A stretch of 64,000 bases of DNA, taken from positions 1 through 64,000 of the forward strand of contig JACJYA010000006.1 in assembly GCA_020636315.1 (NCBI GenBank), in the 5' to 3' direction. Shown here in pieces: positions 9,411 to 17,454 of this stretch. The stretch is from Lewinellaceae bacterium. Lineage in GTDB: Bacteria > Bacteroidota > Bacteroidia > Chitinophagales > Saprospiraceae. Made by a program: the position numbers and the translations under genes. The notes under the pieces are model-generated. The model was given only the letters and a program-made list of their open reading frames with translations. It had not been told where the DNA came from and ran no database searches. Positions within the stretch are counted from its first letter, which is position 1, and each line of letters opens with the position of its first letter.

Positions 9411-9596
9411 TTGCTGTTTAAGTAGTTGGAACTATCCCACTGGATAACTCAATATAAAGAATAATCTATAATAAAGACAATTGTCAAAGGTAGCTTTTGT
9501 TTGATCCAATACGGATAATACTAAATTTTGTTAGACGACAGGATGGCATTTGCCGATAAATGAAGCTGTTGAACAGGGGAAAAGGGCCAACAGTCC

Positions 9597-10868
9597 TCAC
9601 CGGCGCCGCTGCCTGTTACCGGGAGTAAAGATCTTACAGGTGAGCACGGTAAAATCATCGGGGTAGCTTTGTCCGCCCTTAAAAATCTCCAGCCGCTCCA
9701 TGAGCTGCTGGTTAAAAGCCGAAGCCGACAGCTTATAATTATTGCGAACAAAACTATACAGCATTTCTTCACTGAGATAGTCTCCCTTTTCATTCTGCAG
9801 GTCCGTCAGGCCATCGGTAAAGGAAAGCACCATGGCCTCTCCTTCAAGAGGGACGCAACCGACCTCTATCTCCGGCAGTTCCGGGAAAGAGCCCAGAATG
9901 GTGCAGCCTTTGTTGAGCAGGTGGAGCTCGCCGTCGTTGACGAGCACCGGCGGGTTATGCCCTGCATTGACATACCGCAGCGCCTGCCGTTTGGTGTCGT
10001 ATTCTGCAATAAAAAAGGTGATAAAGCGCTCTCCCTGGGTAATGAGGTTGACCGAAGTATTCAGGTCGATAATAAAAGTGTCCAGAGCCGTCCGCTTATT
10101 GATCAGGGTGTGAAAGTTGGCCTGGAAATTGGCCATCAGCAGTGCGGCTGCCACGCCCTTACCGGAAATATCACCGACGCAAAAGACAATCTTCCCGTCT
10201 TCGAATTCGATGAAGTCAAAATAATCCCCGCCCACCCCGTAATGAGGCTTGTAAATACTGGCCAGCTCGTACCCGGGTTTACTGGGCATGTTGGTGGGAA
10301 TGAGCATGCGCTGCATCTCGCTGGCCAGTTCCATCTCCCGCTTCAGGCGCTCCTGCTCCAGCTGCCGTTTGAACAGCCGCTTGTTCTCGATGGCCACCGC
10401 GATGATGTTCGTGATGGTGGTGATGAACTGCACCTTATTATACATGTCTTCCTCTTCGCTGAAGCCGCCGATGAAGACATAGGCGATGGGATGGTCTTTG
10501 TGGCGGACGGGAATGACCACATCAAACTCCCGTATGAGCGGATGGCCGGTTTCCTCCACATTGTTGAGCCGGGTGTATTTTTCAAAATAGGGAGTGATAT
10601 CCAAAGACAGCAGTTCGTCTTTAATGCCAATGGAAGAGGCGCAGTCCCAATTGTCCTCATCCCGGATATACAGGGCCATTTTTTTAACGCCGATCTCCCA
10701 GCTCAGAAAGGATTTGTACATGTTGAAAAGCCCTTCTGCCGATACGTTGTTGTTGATGGCCTGGGTGATATTCAATAGCCGGTTGATCTGAAGTTGCTTC
10801 AGGTTCAGCTCCCGTTCGAGGGCCTCGATATTCGACAATCCTTTTCTCAATTCAGAAAAACCCGACAT
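9597..10868 (-). CDS. GAF-domain PP2C (SpoIIE-type) serine phosphatase
   Basis: A 423-residue cytoplasmic protein. A helical lead of about 30 residues precedes a GAF-like sensor domain (about 35-165), then a coiled linker rich in E-R-L-K-R-E. The SpoIIE-type phosphatase follows from about 190: G-G-D-Y-F-D-F, G-D-I-S-G-K-G-V-A-A-A-L-L-M, N-A-G-H-N-P-P-V, S-F-T-D-G-L-T-D and a final D-D-F-T-V-L give the metal-binding aspartates. Such enzymes dephosphorylate anti-sigma-factor antagonists or two-component partners; none is visible in the window. It is divergent from the glycosyltransferase gene at 11037, and a hairpin-like inverted repeat lies in between. Confidence 0.9.
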   Translation of the reverse strand: MSGFSELRKGLSNIEALERELNLKQLQINRLLNITQAINNNVSAEGLFNMYKSFLSWEIGVKKMALYIRDEDNWDCASSIGIKDELLSLDITPYFEKYTRLNNVEETGHPLIREFDVVIPVRHKDHPIAYVFIGGFSEEEDMYNKVQFITTITNIIAVAIENKRLFKRQLEQERLKREMELASEMQRMLIPTNMPSKPGYELASIYKPHYGVGGDYFDFIEFEDGKIVFCVGDISGKGVAAALLMANFQANFHTLINKRTALDTFIIDLNTSVNLITQGERFITFFIAEYDTKRQALRYVNAGHNPPVLVNDGELHLLNKGCTILGSFPELPEIEVGCVPLEGEAMVLSFTDGLTDLQNEKGDYLSEEMLYSFVRNNYKLSASAFNQQLMERLEIFKGGQSYPDDFTVLTCKIFTPGNRQRRR

Positions 10869-10939
10869 TATTGTTAAAATTAGGACATCAAAATTGCGCT
10901 GCCGCTTTCTGGTTAGCGGAATTTGTAACCGGTTGTAAA

Positions 10940-10954
10940 GGTGAATATTTCACC
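10940..10954. promoter_or_regulatory. Perfect short inverted repeat between divergent genes
   Basis: ggtgaatatttcacc is a 6-bp stem (ggtgaa/ttcacc) with a 3-base loop in the 168-bp gap between the phosphatase (start 10868, minus) and the glycosyltransferase (start 11037, plus). Its place suggests an operator or a transcript hairpin. No protein is known to bind it. Confidence 0.3.
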
Positions 10955-11036
10955 TTGCTTTTGCACCGGTTTAGTAAAGATATAAAAAACAGTTGCTAGG
11001 CTTATAGCCGAAACGCGAATTTAGCAAGCCGTTAAC

Positions 11037-12155
11037 ATGAATATTCTCCTCATTGAGCCATTCCTGTCCGGAAGCCACCAGAAATGGGCCGAAGGATACC
11101 GGGCCCATAGCCGGCACAACGTCCGCATTCTTTCCCTGAAAGGGCGGCACTGGAAGTGGCGGATGCACGGCGGGGCGGCCACCCTGGCGGAACAATTCCA
11201 CCAGTTGAATTGGAAACCGGGCCTCATCCTCGCCACCGACATGCTGGATGTGGCTGCCTTCCTGGGCCTGGCCCGGCAAAGCGCCGCCCATATCCCCACG
11301 GCAACCTATTTCCATGAAAACCAGATCACCTACCCCTGGTCGCCTGCCGATGAGGATGTCAGCCTCCAACGCGACAACCACTACGGTTTTATCAATTTCA
11401 CAACCGCCCTCGCCTCTGGCCGCATTTTTTTTAACTCTCATTTCCACCTCCAGTCATTCCTCGGCGGCCTGCCGGAGTTTCTGAAACAGTTTCCCGACCA
11501 CCACGGCCTCCATCGGATCGAGGAGATCCGGGAAAAAAGCGAAGTGCTGCCGCTGGGCCTCCACCTCCAGGAACTCGGCCTGTCTGAAAAACCTGAAAAA
11601 GCCAGGGAAGCTACCCTTTTGTGGAACCACCGCTGGGAATACGACAAAGCGCCGGAGGTTTTCTTCCGCACCTTATTCCGGCTGAAGGAAGAAGGCGTTC
11701 CGTTCCGGCTCATCGTTCTGGGGCGGTCTTACCGGAAAGCTCCGGAGATATTTGAAGCAGCACGCCACCGGCTGAAGGAAGAGATCCTCCACTTCGGATA
11801 CGCTAAAAGCCGGGCCGAGTACGCCCGGTTGCTGTGGCAGGCCGACATTCTGCCCGTCACCAGCCGGCAAGATTTTTTCGGAGGCAGTGTTGCAGAAGCC
11901 ATATTTTGTAATTGTTACCCACTCCTGCCCAACCGGCTGGCGTATCCGGAACACATCCCGGAGGAAAAACATGCCGTACACCTCTACGAAAACGAGGAAG
12001 AATTATACTCCAAATTGAGAGATGCCGTCCTGCGCATCGGAGCCATTCGGGAGCGGGCGGCCTTCCGGGATTTTGTAGCTCGGTATGATTGGAGTATTTT
12101 AGTAGCCGATTACGATAAGGCCTTCGGGCAGCTGGCACAAATAAAGCCCAAATAA
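11037..12155 (+). CDS. DUF3524/GTDC1-type glycosyltransferase, probable tRNA-queuosine alpha-mannosyltransferase
   Basis: A 372-residue GT-B fold enzyme. The N-terminal domain has the family marks: E-P-F-L-S-G-S-H near residue 7, M-H-G-G near residue 44, and T-Y-F-H-E-N-Q-I-T-Y-P near 90, typical of DUF3524 (GTDC1/QTMAN). The C-terminal half has a glycosyltransferase-1 sugar-nucleotide site with N-H-R-W-E near 198 and a later G-G-S-V-A-E-A-I. Human QTMAN mannosylates queuosine in tRNA-Asp; the bacterial role is inferred from that homology. An aspS gene lies in the window but is 24 kb away. A hydrolase gene follows six bases after the stop. Confidence 0.8.
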   Translation: MNILLIEPFLSGSHQKWAEGYRAHSRHNVRILSLKGRHWKWRMHGGAATLAEQFHQLNWKPGLILATDMLDVAAFLGLARQSAAHIPTATYFHENQITYPWSPADEDVSLQRDNHYGFINFTTALASGRIFFNSHFHLQSFLGGLPEFLKQFPDHHGLHRIEEIREKSEVLPLGLHLQELGLSEKPEKAREATLLWNHRWEYDKAPEVFFRTLFRLKEEGVPFRLIVLGRSYRKAPEIFEAARHRLKEEILHFGYAKSRAEYARLLWQADILPVTSRQDFFGGSVAEAIFCNCYPLLPNRLAYPEHIPEEKHAVHLYENEEELYSKLRDAVLRIGAIRERAAFRDFVARYDWSILVADYDKAFGQLAQIKPK

Positions 12156-12161
12156 CAGCCT

Positions 12162-12968
12162 ATGAAATTCATCAGTTATCAGGATAAAAAGATCGCTTAT
12201 CAATCGGAAGGGAAGGGGACGGCAGTGGTGCTCGTTCACGGCTTCTGTGAAGACAGCAACATCTGGGAAGACTTCCGGGCCGACCTGCTGGAGGAGAACT
12301 ATCGCGTCATTCGCATCGACCTGCCCGGCTTCGGCCGCTCGGAGGTGGTGGCCCCGATCACTATTGAACAAATGGCGGAGGCCGTTCACGCCGTTCTGCT
12401 AAAGCTCAATATCAAAAAGGTGGTTTTCATCGGGCATTCCATGGGAGGATACGCCGGCCTGGCCTTCGCCCGCCTGTACCCGCAAATGCTAACCGGCCTG
12501 GGCCTTTTCCACTCTCATCCCTATGCCGACAGCGAAGAGAAAAAAGACAACCGCCGCAAGAGCATTGACTTCATCAAGCGCCAGGGCCACGTCCTTTTCG
12601 TGAAGCAGCTCATCCCCGGGCTTTTCAACCCCAAATTTGCCAACAGCAACGCCTTCCTCATTGAAAAACTGACCTACCGCGCCGCCCGGGGAAAAAGCGC
12701 CGGGATTATCGCCGCCCAACAAGCCATGATCGACAGAAAGGATGAAACACAAACCCTGGCCAAACTGGAAGTTCCGGTGCTCTTCATCATCGGAGAGGAA
12801 GATCCCGCCGTACCGCCCGAAAGCGCCGAACAGATCCACCTCCCTCAAACCGCCTCCATCCACATCCTGGAAAAAGTTGGGCACATGGGCCTGTTCGAAG
12901 CCCGGAAACAAACGCAGCGCATCGTCCGGCAGTTCATTGCTTTTTGTGAGGAAAACGCCGTGGCCTGA
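12162..12968 (+). CDS. Alpha/beta hydrolase
   Basis: A 268-residue alpha/beta hydrolase of the prolyl-aminopeptidase/esterase type. The oxyanion loop V-L-V-H-G-F is at residues 23-28, the nucleophile elbow G-H-S-M-G-G places Ser93 at the centre, the acid is likely Asp214 (G-E-E-D-P-A-V-P), and the catalytic histidine is His241 (K-V-G-H-M-G). No signal peptide is present, so it is cytoplasmic. It follows the mannosyltransferase gene and its last base is the first base of the PrsW-like frame, so the three are likely co-transcribed. The natural substrate is unknown. Confidence 0.9.
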   Translation: MKFISYQDKKIAYQSEGKGTAVVLVHGFCEDSNIWEDFRADLLEENYRVIRIDLPGFGRSEVVAPITIEQMAEAVHAVLLKLNIKKVVFIGHSMGGYAGLAFARLYPQMLTGLGLFHSHPYADSEEKKDNRRKSIDFIKRQGHVLFVKQLIPGLFNPKFANSNAFLIEKLTYRAARGKSAGIIAAQQAMIDRKDETQTLAKLEVPVLFIIGEEDPAVPPESAEQIHLPQTASIHILEKVGHMGLFEARKQTQRIVRQFIAFCEENAVA

Positions 12969-13658
12969 TGGTGGAGCATACCTTCGTTTTTGCGCTGGCC
13001 ATCGTTCCCGGCATGGCCATCTGCTGGTACATTTACCGGATGGACAAATATGAAAAGGAATCGCGCCTGCAACTGGCCGTCACCTTTGCCCTGGGCATGG
13101 CCATCACCTATCCGGTGCTCAAGATAGAAGCCTGGGCCAGCCACTCCGGCTGGGCCGGATCTTCCACTCTGGGCGCTACCTTCGTGTCCTCCTTCATCGT
13201 GGTGGCCCTGACCGAAGAACTGGCGAAATACCTCGCCATCATGGGCTACCCCTACTCCCGCCCTTTCTTCAATGAGCCCATGGACGGCATCGTCTATGCC
13301 GTGATGATCAGCATGGGCTTCGCCACGCTGGAGAACGTGCTTTACGCTTACCGGTTCGGCTTTCAGACCACCTTGTTGTACTCTTCACCGCCGTGCTTAC
13401 CACGCCTGCTTTGCCATCATCATGGGATATTTCGTCGGGCGTTCTAAGTTTGCCCTTTCTACAGCGTCAAAAAGCCGGCTGCTGGCCCTGGGCCTGGCCG
13501 TACCTATTGGGGTTCATGGGGTTTATGACTTCTTTATCCTTCAGGAATACTACGAGGAGTTGGTACTGCTGGCGCTGCTCATCCTGGGCGCCAGCGTGTA
13601 CATCGCCACCCGGCTGATTAAGGAGCAGCAGGAGAATTCGCCGTTTAAGGAGAAATAA
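12968..13658 (+). pseudogene. PrsW-family intramembrane metalloprotease, frameshifted twice
   Basis: The product begins as a normal PrsW-type membrane protease: several helices, an E-E-L-A-K-Y motif at residues 83-88 that supplies metal ligands, and E-N-V-L-Y-A-Y near 122. Just after Q-T-T-L-L the frame breaks. A second piece reading L-F-T-A-V-L-T is one frame off from 13381, and a third reading H-A-C-F-A-I-I-M-G-Y-F-V-G from 13401 is another frame off; it continues with H-G-V-Y-D-F and a last transmembrane helix to a TAA at 13656. Two single-base deletions (around 13375-13380 and at 13399-13401, a run of C) explain this. Whether the gene is dead or only mis-sequenced is unclear. Confidence 0.8.
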
Positions 13659-13818
13659 TCCGGCAAACTGTTTTTCCTTGAGTTCCCTCACAGCCGACAA
13701 CATTGTGTTTGTCCTGAATTTTCTTTACTTTTAATCATTCCAAAAACTAAAACCACCGCCCTATGACAAACGCGCCGATCTTTACTGCAACCTCCTCTTC
13801 CAAACTCGCCGCTCACCC

Positions 13819-13872
13819 GCTTCGGCGAATAAATGTGTCCTCCTTCGCAAGAGCTTCGGCGAATAAATGTGT
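13819..13872 (+). repeat. 20-bp direct repeat with a TG microsatellite
   Basis: gcttcggcgaataaatgtgt occurs at 13819-13838 and again at 13853-13872, 34 bases apart; the second copy runs on into a short TG run (to 13880). It spans the start region of the metalloprotease gene and probably arose by slippage, which makes that start uncertain. Confidence 0.7.
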
Positions 13873-14819
13873 GTGTGTGTAAAAAGCACACCCTATTTCT
13901 GCTTCTGACTTTAGGTACTATTTTCACCCCTGCCCTGCTCTCTGGCCAGGGCGACTGCCCGGCACCGGCCATTCATGGGAATTACGAACAAGGCGAGGCG
14001 GGGGAAAGCTTCCAGGTAAAGGTGTATATGAACTTCATTGAATACAGCGATTACGAATGGATCGATCAGCAGGAAGCCGACATCCGGGCCAAACGGGCAC
14101 TGGATTACCTGAACAGCGTTTATAATGAATACGGCATCTATTTCATCACACCCGGCGCCCCCTGCGGAGAAAATATTGCCAATTTACTGTCCGGAGTGGA
14201 CCCCGGCCTCCAAACGATTGCCGCCGTCCGGCAATCGGTAACCGGCGGCGCTCACACCGACGGCATTGACATTTACTTTAGGGGAGACAATTATCAACTT
14301 GGTGGAAATTCCTTTGGTTTTCCCAGCAACTATATGCACGTCGATGGCGAATACGACGACGGCACAACCGTCCACTGGGCTGGCGATACGCCGGTGCTTC
14401 CTCACGAAATGGGGCATTGCCTCGGCCTGATGCACCCCAACCACAATTGCAACCAGGTAAACCCTTCCACCGGCTCCTGCCCCAACGGGACATCCAGTGA
14501 TTATTGCACCGGCGACCACATATCCGACACCCCGCCTACAACAGCTATCATTACCTGCGACAGCCTGCTGGGTTCAAACTATATGAGCGTTACTTCCAAC
14601 CCGTTGTGCCGGGAGGAGCTCTTGCTAAAACTTCCGGAAAGCTCCGGGATAGGGCAGGCCATATTCTACAACCTGCAGGGCAATGTGGTGCACCGCTTTC
14701 CCCTGTCCGGCGGCCTCAACCGGCTGTTATTACCTCCGGCGCTTTTCAAACCAGGCATTTATCTGCTAAAAGCCCGGCTGGGCGGCGCCTCCCACCAATT
14801 GAAAATCGCCATTCACTGA
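13833..14819 (+). CDS. Secreted M43-like metalloprotease
   Basis: A protein of up to 328 residues with a signal peptide (hydrophobic core about residues 19-36, cleaved near S-G-Q). The zinc motif H-E-M-G-H-C-L-G-L-M-H lies at residues 191-201, a zincin HExxHxxGxxH site, and a Met-turn-like N-Y-M-S follows at 249-252. G-D-H-I-S-D-T-P at about 227-234 matches the pappalysin/ulilysin (M43) pattern. The C-terminal 65 residues look like a short Por-type sorting tail (G-I-Y-L-L-K-A near 308) but lack the usual F-P-N-P segment, so export by type IX secretion is likely yet not certain. The start is uncertain because of the 34-bp repeat; GTG at 13869 is an alternative. Confidence 0.75.
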   Translation: MCPPSQELRRINVCVCKKHTLFLLLTLGTIFTPALLSGQGDCPAPAIHGNYEQGEAGESFQVKVYMNFIEYSDYEWIDQQEADIRAKRALDYLNSVYNEYGIYFITPGAPCGENIANLLSGVDPGLQTIAAVRQSVTGGAHTDGIDIYFRGDNYQLGGNSFGFPSNYMHVDGEYDDGTTVHWAGDTPVLPHEMGHCLGLMHPNHNCNQVNPSTGSCPNGTSSDYCTGDHISDTPPTTAIITCDSLLGSNYMSVTSNPLCREELLLKLPESSGIGQAIFYNLQGNVVHRFPLSGGLNRLLLPPALFKPGIYLLKARLGGASHQLKIAIH

Positions 14820-14832
14820 TGATCTTTTCACA

Positions 14833-14866
14833 GGGGAGCCGGAAGCCGGCCGGCTTCCGGCTCCCC
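14833..14866. terminator. Perfect 34-bp GC-rich palindrome between two secreted-protein genes
   Basis: The arm ggggagccggaagccgg (14833-14849) is followed directly by its exact reverse complement (14850-14866) with no spacer. It lies 13 bases after the metalloprotease stop and 15 bases before the next start. A hairpin would need a 3-4 base loop taken from the stem. The plus strand has no T-run after it, so it is not a standard intrinsic terminator, but it could attenuate or stabilise the transcript. Confidence 0.6.
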
Positions 14867-14880
14867 ATATATTTCCAGGC

Positions 14881-16389
14881 ATGATGTGGAAAAAAATACT
14901 CGCGTTTTTTATTTGTTGTTCCCCTTTGTTGTTGACAAGCCAGCCGGGCTTCAACCTTACTCCGCCTCAGGAATACCCCAGGGCGCACTTCAGGAATATG
15001 ATCCTGGATAATGACACCATTGTCGGTTATGGCATGGCCTTTTCGGATACAACCGACTGGGAGCAAGGGCTTTACATTGCTAAATTTGACTCTGCCGGTA
15101 TTTTATTAGCATCCAACTTTATCCAGGATACAATGGGGCGGATACTATCGATGGACCAGCACTATGGCAGGGTATCCAAAGCAACAAATGGGGGCTATGT
15201 CCTTACAGCTGCGCCAACCACAGGAAAAAGCGCCTTGTTTTTTAAACTCAATTCCAACTTAGAGGTAGAGTTCTTCCAAGAATATACAGATACGGTTAAT
15301 CTTGGACACTATAATTACAAAGATCCAGTAGAATTAGAGGATGGTTATTTACTTTATGGACAGATTCAACGACCTAATTACTTTAGTGACCCTTTCATAA
15401 GAAGAGTGGATAACTATGGAAATACAGTTTGGTTTAATTTTTATGGAGATTACAGCCTTGAAGACGGATTTCTTGATATAAAACTCATAAATGATAGCAT
15501 ATTTGTGGTAGTAGGAGTAGGTATTATTGATGCAGGCAATGCTTATTCCTTTCTTAAATTTATCGATTTAGATGGTAATATCATCAAAGAATGGCAATCT
15601 GACAACAACCCTGAAATTGGTTTTTTTCGAAAAGTATTGCCAACAACAAATGGTGGCCTAATGATCTTCAGCCAATATCAGGTAGAAATAGTTTGGTCAA
15701 CTATTATTGTACAACCCACCCTGGCCAAGCTGGATTCCAACTTCCAGGTGCAGTGGGTGAAGCACTTCGGTAAGGCTGCCAGCCTCAACGCCAGGATCTC
15801 TTTTAATGGTATCGAACCAACGGCCGATGGCAACTATATCGCTGGGGGCGAAACCACTGTTCCCGAAGGAAATGGCAACACCCGCCGGGTAGGCTGGCTG
15901 TACAAATTCTCCCCTCAGGGTGACAGCATCTGGTCGAAACATCTAAATCCGCCTGTTGGGGCCGAAAGTCCTATCCGCGGCTACTTCGGCGGTGTGGGCG
16001 AGCTGTCCAGCGGCAGCATCGTCGCCGGAGGAGCGGCCTATGAGGGCAATGAGTTTTACCCCTGGCTCGTCAAGGTGGACGCCAACGGCTGCTTGGAATC
16101 TCCTTGCCCGGTGCTGAACAGCATTGCCGGCCCAGTGGCGGAGGGGGAGGATATCCGCCTTTTTCCCAACCCCGGCAATGGCCGTTTTCGGTTGTCCTGG
16201 GAGCAGGCGCCGACAGGCAGGCGGGCCCTGTGTACGCTGTTCGATGCACAGGGCAGGACGGTATGGAGAGCGGAACCGCGCGCCGAGCCGGAGATGGAGC
16301 TTGACGCGGCGGGCCTGCCGCCGGGGTTTTATATGTTGGAAGTGCGGGCCGCAGGGCGGCGCTGGGTGGGGAAGGTGGTGGTGGAGTGA
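14881..16389 (+). CDS. Secreted beta-propeller-like protein with T9SS sorting tail
   Basis: A 502-residue protein with a signal peptide (hydrophobic residues 5-18, cleaved near L-L-T-S-Q). The body is a series of beta-strand repeats (G-L-Y-I-A-K-F-D, G-Y-V-L-T-A-A, A-F/G-I-V-V patterns), consistent with a propeller. The last 80 residues are a type A sorting domain: L-F-P-N-P-G-N-G-R-F near residue 430, then G-F-Y-M-L-E-V and a basic end (G-K-V-V-V-E). It is presumably cleaved and attached to lipopolysaccharide by the type IX system. The central part (15200-15720) is markedly AT-richer than both ends, unusual within one gene. ATG at 14884 is equally possible as start. Confidence 0.8.
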   Translation: MMWKKILAFFICCSPLLLTSQPGFNLTPPQEYPRAHFRNMILDNDTIVGYGMAFSDTTDWEQGLYIAKFDSAGILLASNFIQDTMGRILSMDQHYGRVSKATNGGYVLTAAPTTGKSALFFKLNSNLEVEFFQEYTDTVNLGHYNYKDPVELEDGYLLYGQIQRPNYFSDPFIRRVDNYGNTVWFNFYGDYSLEDGFLDIKLINDSIFVVVGVGIIDAGNAYSFLKFIDLDGNIIKEWQSDNNPEIGFFRKVLPTTNGGLMIFSQYQVEIVWSTIIVQPTLAKLDSNFQVQWVKHFGKAASLNARISFNGIEPTADGNYIAGGETTVPEGNGNTRRVGWLYKFSPQGDSIWSKHLNPPVGAESPIRGYFGGVGELSSGSIVAGGAAYEGNEFYPWLVKVDANGCLESPCPVLNSIAGPVAEGEDIRLFPNPGNGRFRLSWEQAPTGRRALCTLFDAQGRTVWRAEPRAEPEMELDAAGLPPGFYMLEVRAAGRRWVGKVVVE

Positions 16390-16400
16390 GGAGAACAGAA

Positions 16401-16739
16401 TCACCTCAACTTCTCATTCCCCGAATGCCGCTCCGCATCCCGGTTGGTTTTCTTCTCCAGATTTTTGGCCAGCGCCTCGGTGAGGTCAACGCCGGTTTGG
16501 TTGGCCAGGCAGATGAGGACGAAGAGCACGTCGGCCATCTCGTCGCCCAACTGGGCGTTGGCGTTGGCGGCGTCTTCCGCTTTCTTGAAGGATTGCTCAC
16601 CGTACAGGCGGGCCATCAGGCGGGCCACTTCGCCGACCTCCTCCATGAGTATGGCGGTGTTGGTCAGTTCATTATAATAACGTATGCCGATGGTGTTGAT
16701 CCAGTTATCAACCGTTTGCTGAGCTTCCTTGATGGTCAT
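16401..16739 (-). CDS. MazG-like nucleotide pyrophosphohydrolase
   Basis: A 112-residue single-domain MazG-fold enzyme, likely hydrolysing (d)NTPs to monophosphates to clear damaged nucleotides. The metal ligands are seen as E-E-V-G-E (residues 33-37) and G-D-E-M-A-D-V (about 65-71). The ATG at 16739 (M-T-I-K-E-A-Q-Q) is chosen over a longer frame start since this opens the conserved first helix. The stop is 11 bases past the end of the convergent secreted-protein gene. Upstream lies a C-T-rich stretch with four copies of a cgacttc-type unit (about 16813-16835) before dtd. Confidence 0.85.
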   Translation of the reverse strand: MTIKEAQQTVDNWINTIGIRYYNELTNTAILMEEVGEVARLMARLYGEQSFKKAEDAANANAQLGDEMADVLFVLICLANQTGVDLTEALAKNLEKKTNRDAERHSGNEKLR

Positions 16740-16844
16740 CTTATACCAATTTTTAGATAAAAAGACGTACAAGCCATTTCCTAATCGACTGGTTGGCAGG
16801 TATATGGGCGTTCCGACTTCCGACTTCCGACTTCGAATTTGATA

Positions 16845-17299
16845 TTATTCCCGGTTTTTGCTATCGACAAAAATGGTGACGGGGCCGTCATTGACCAGGT
16901 GTACTTTCATCTCGGCGCCAAACTCTCCGGTCTGCACATCCCTTCCGGAAGTGATCTCAAGAATTTTGACAAACTTCTCGTACATGGGGATGGCAAATTC
17001 CGGCCGGGCCGCCCGGATGAAAGAGAGGGACGGTTGCCTTTCTTCACGCTGGCGTGCAGGGTAAACTGGCTGACGACAAGCAGCTCGCCATCGACATCTT
17101 TCACCGAAAGGTTCATCTTGCCTTCCTCGTCGTTGAAGATCCGCATCTTGGCCACCTTCTGGCAGAGCCACTCGATGTCTTCATCGGTATCTTCATCTTC
17201 GATGCCGAGTAGCAGCAGCAGGCCGGGGCCGATCTCTCCCACCGTTTCTTCGTTGACGATGACGGATGCTTCGCTCACGCGTTGTAAGATGATTCGCAT
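16845..17299 (-). pseudogene. dtd: D-aminoacyl-tRNA deacylase, frameshifted
   Basis: The first 92 residues are a clear DTD: M-R-I-I-L-Q-R-V at the start, the S-Q-F-T-L motif near residue 77 and the approach to G-N-R-P. Right after that the frame slips, and the rest (I-R-A-A-R-P-E-F, then T-G-E-F-G-A-E-M-K-V and a final D-S-K-N-R-E) is read in another frame to a TAA at 16845-16847. A two-base insertion in tctctttc (17021-17028 on the plus strand reads aagagagg) explains it, since removal restores N-R-P-S-F-I-R-A-A. DTD removes D-amino acids from tRNA. Error versus real decay is undecided. Confidence 0.85.
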
Positions 17300-17454
17300 G
17301 GTTTTCTTTGATTTTAATATATTGTGGCTTCGGCATGAGCCGGATACTCAACTAACAGTAAAAAGGGCCGCCCAGGTTTTTCTACAAAACGCGCCCGGAT
17401 AAAAATTAGGGGAAAAGTATTTTCACATTCATTTTTATCCGGTAGGAAAAACTA

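Noticed and set aside
13819..13872. Two 20-bp direct repeats as a CRISPR
   Set aside because: Only two copies, a short spacer and overlap with a coding start; explained by slippage.
16811..16838. Short tandem cgacttc repeats taken for a CRISPR array
   Set aside because: The unit is only 7 bases, there are no regular spacers, and no cas genes are near.
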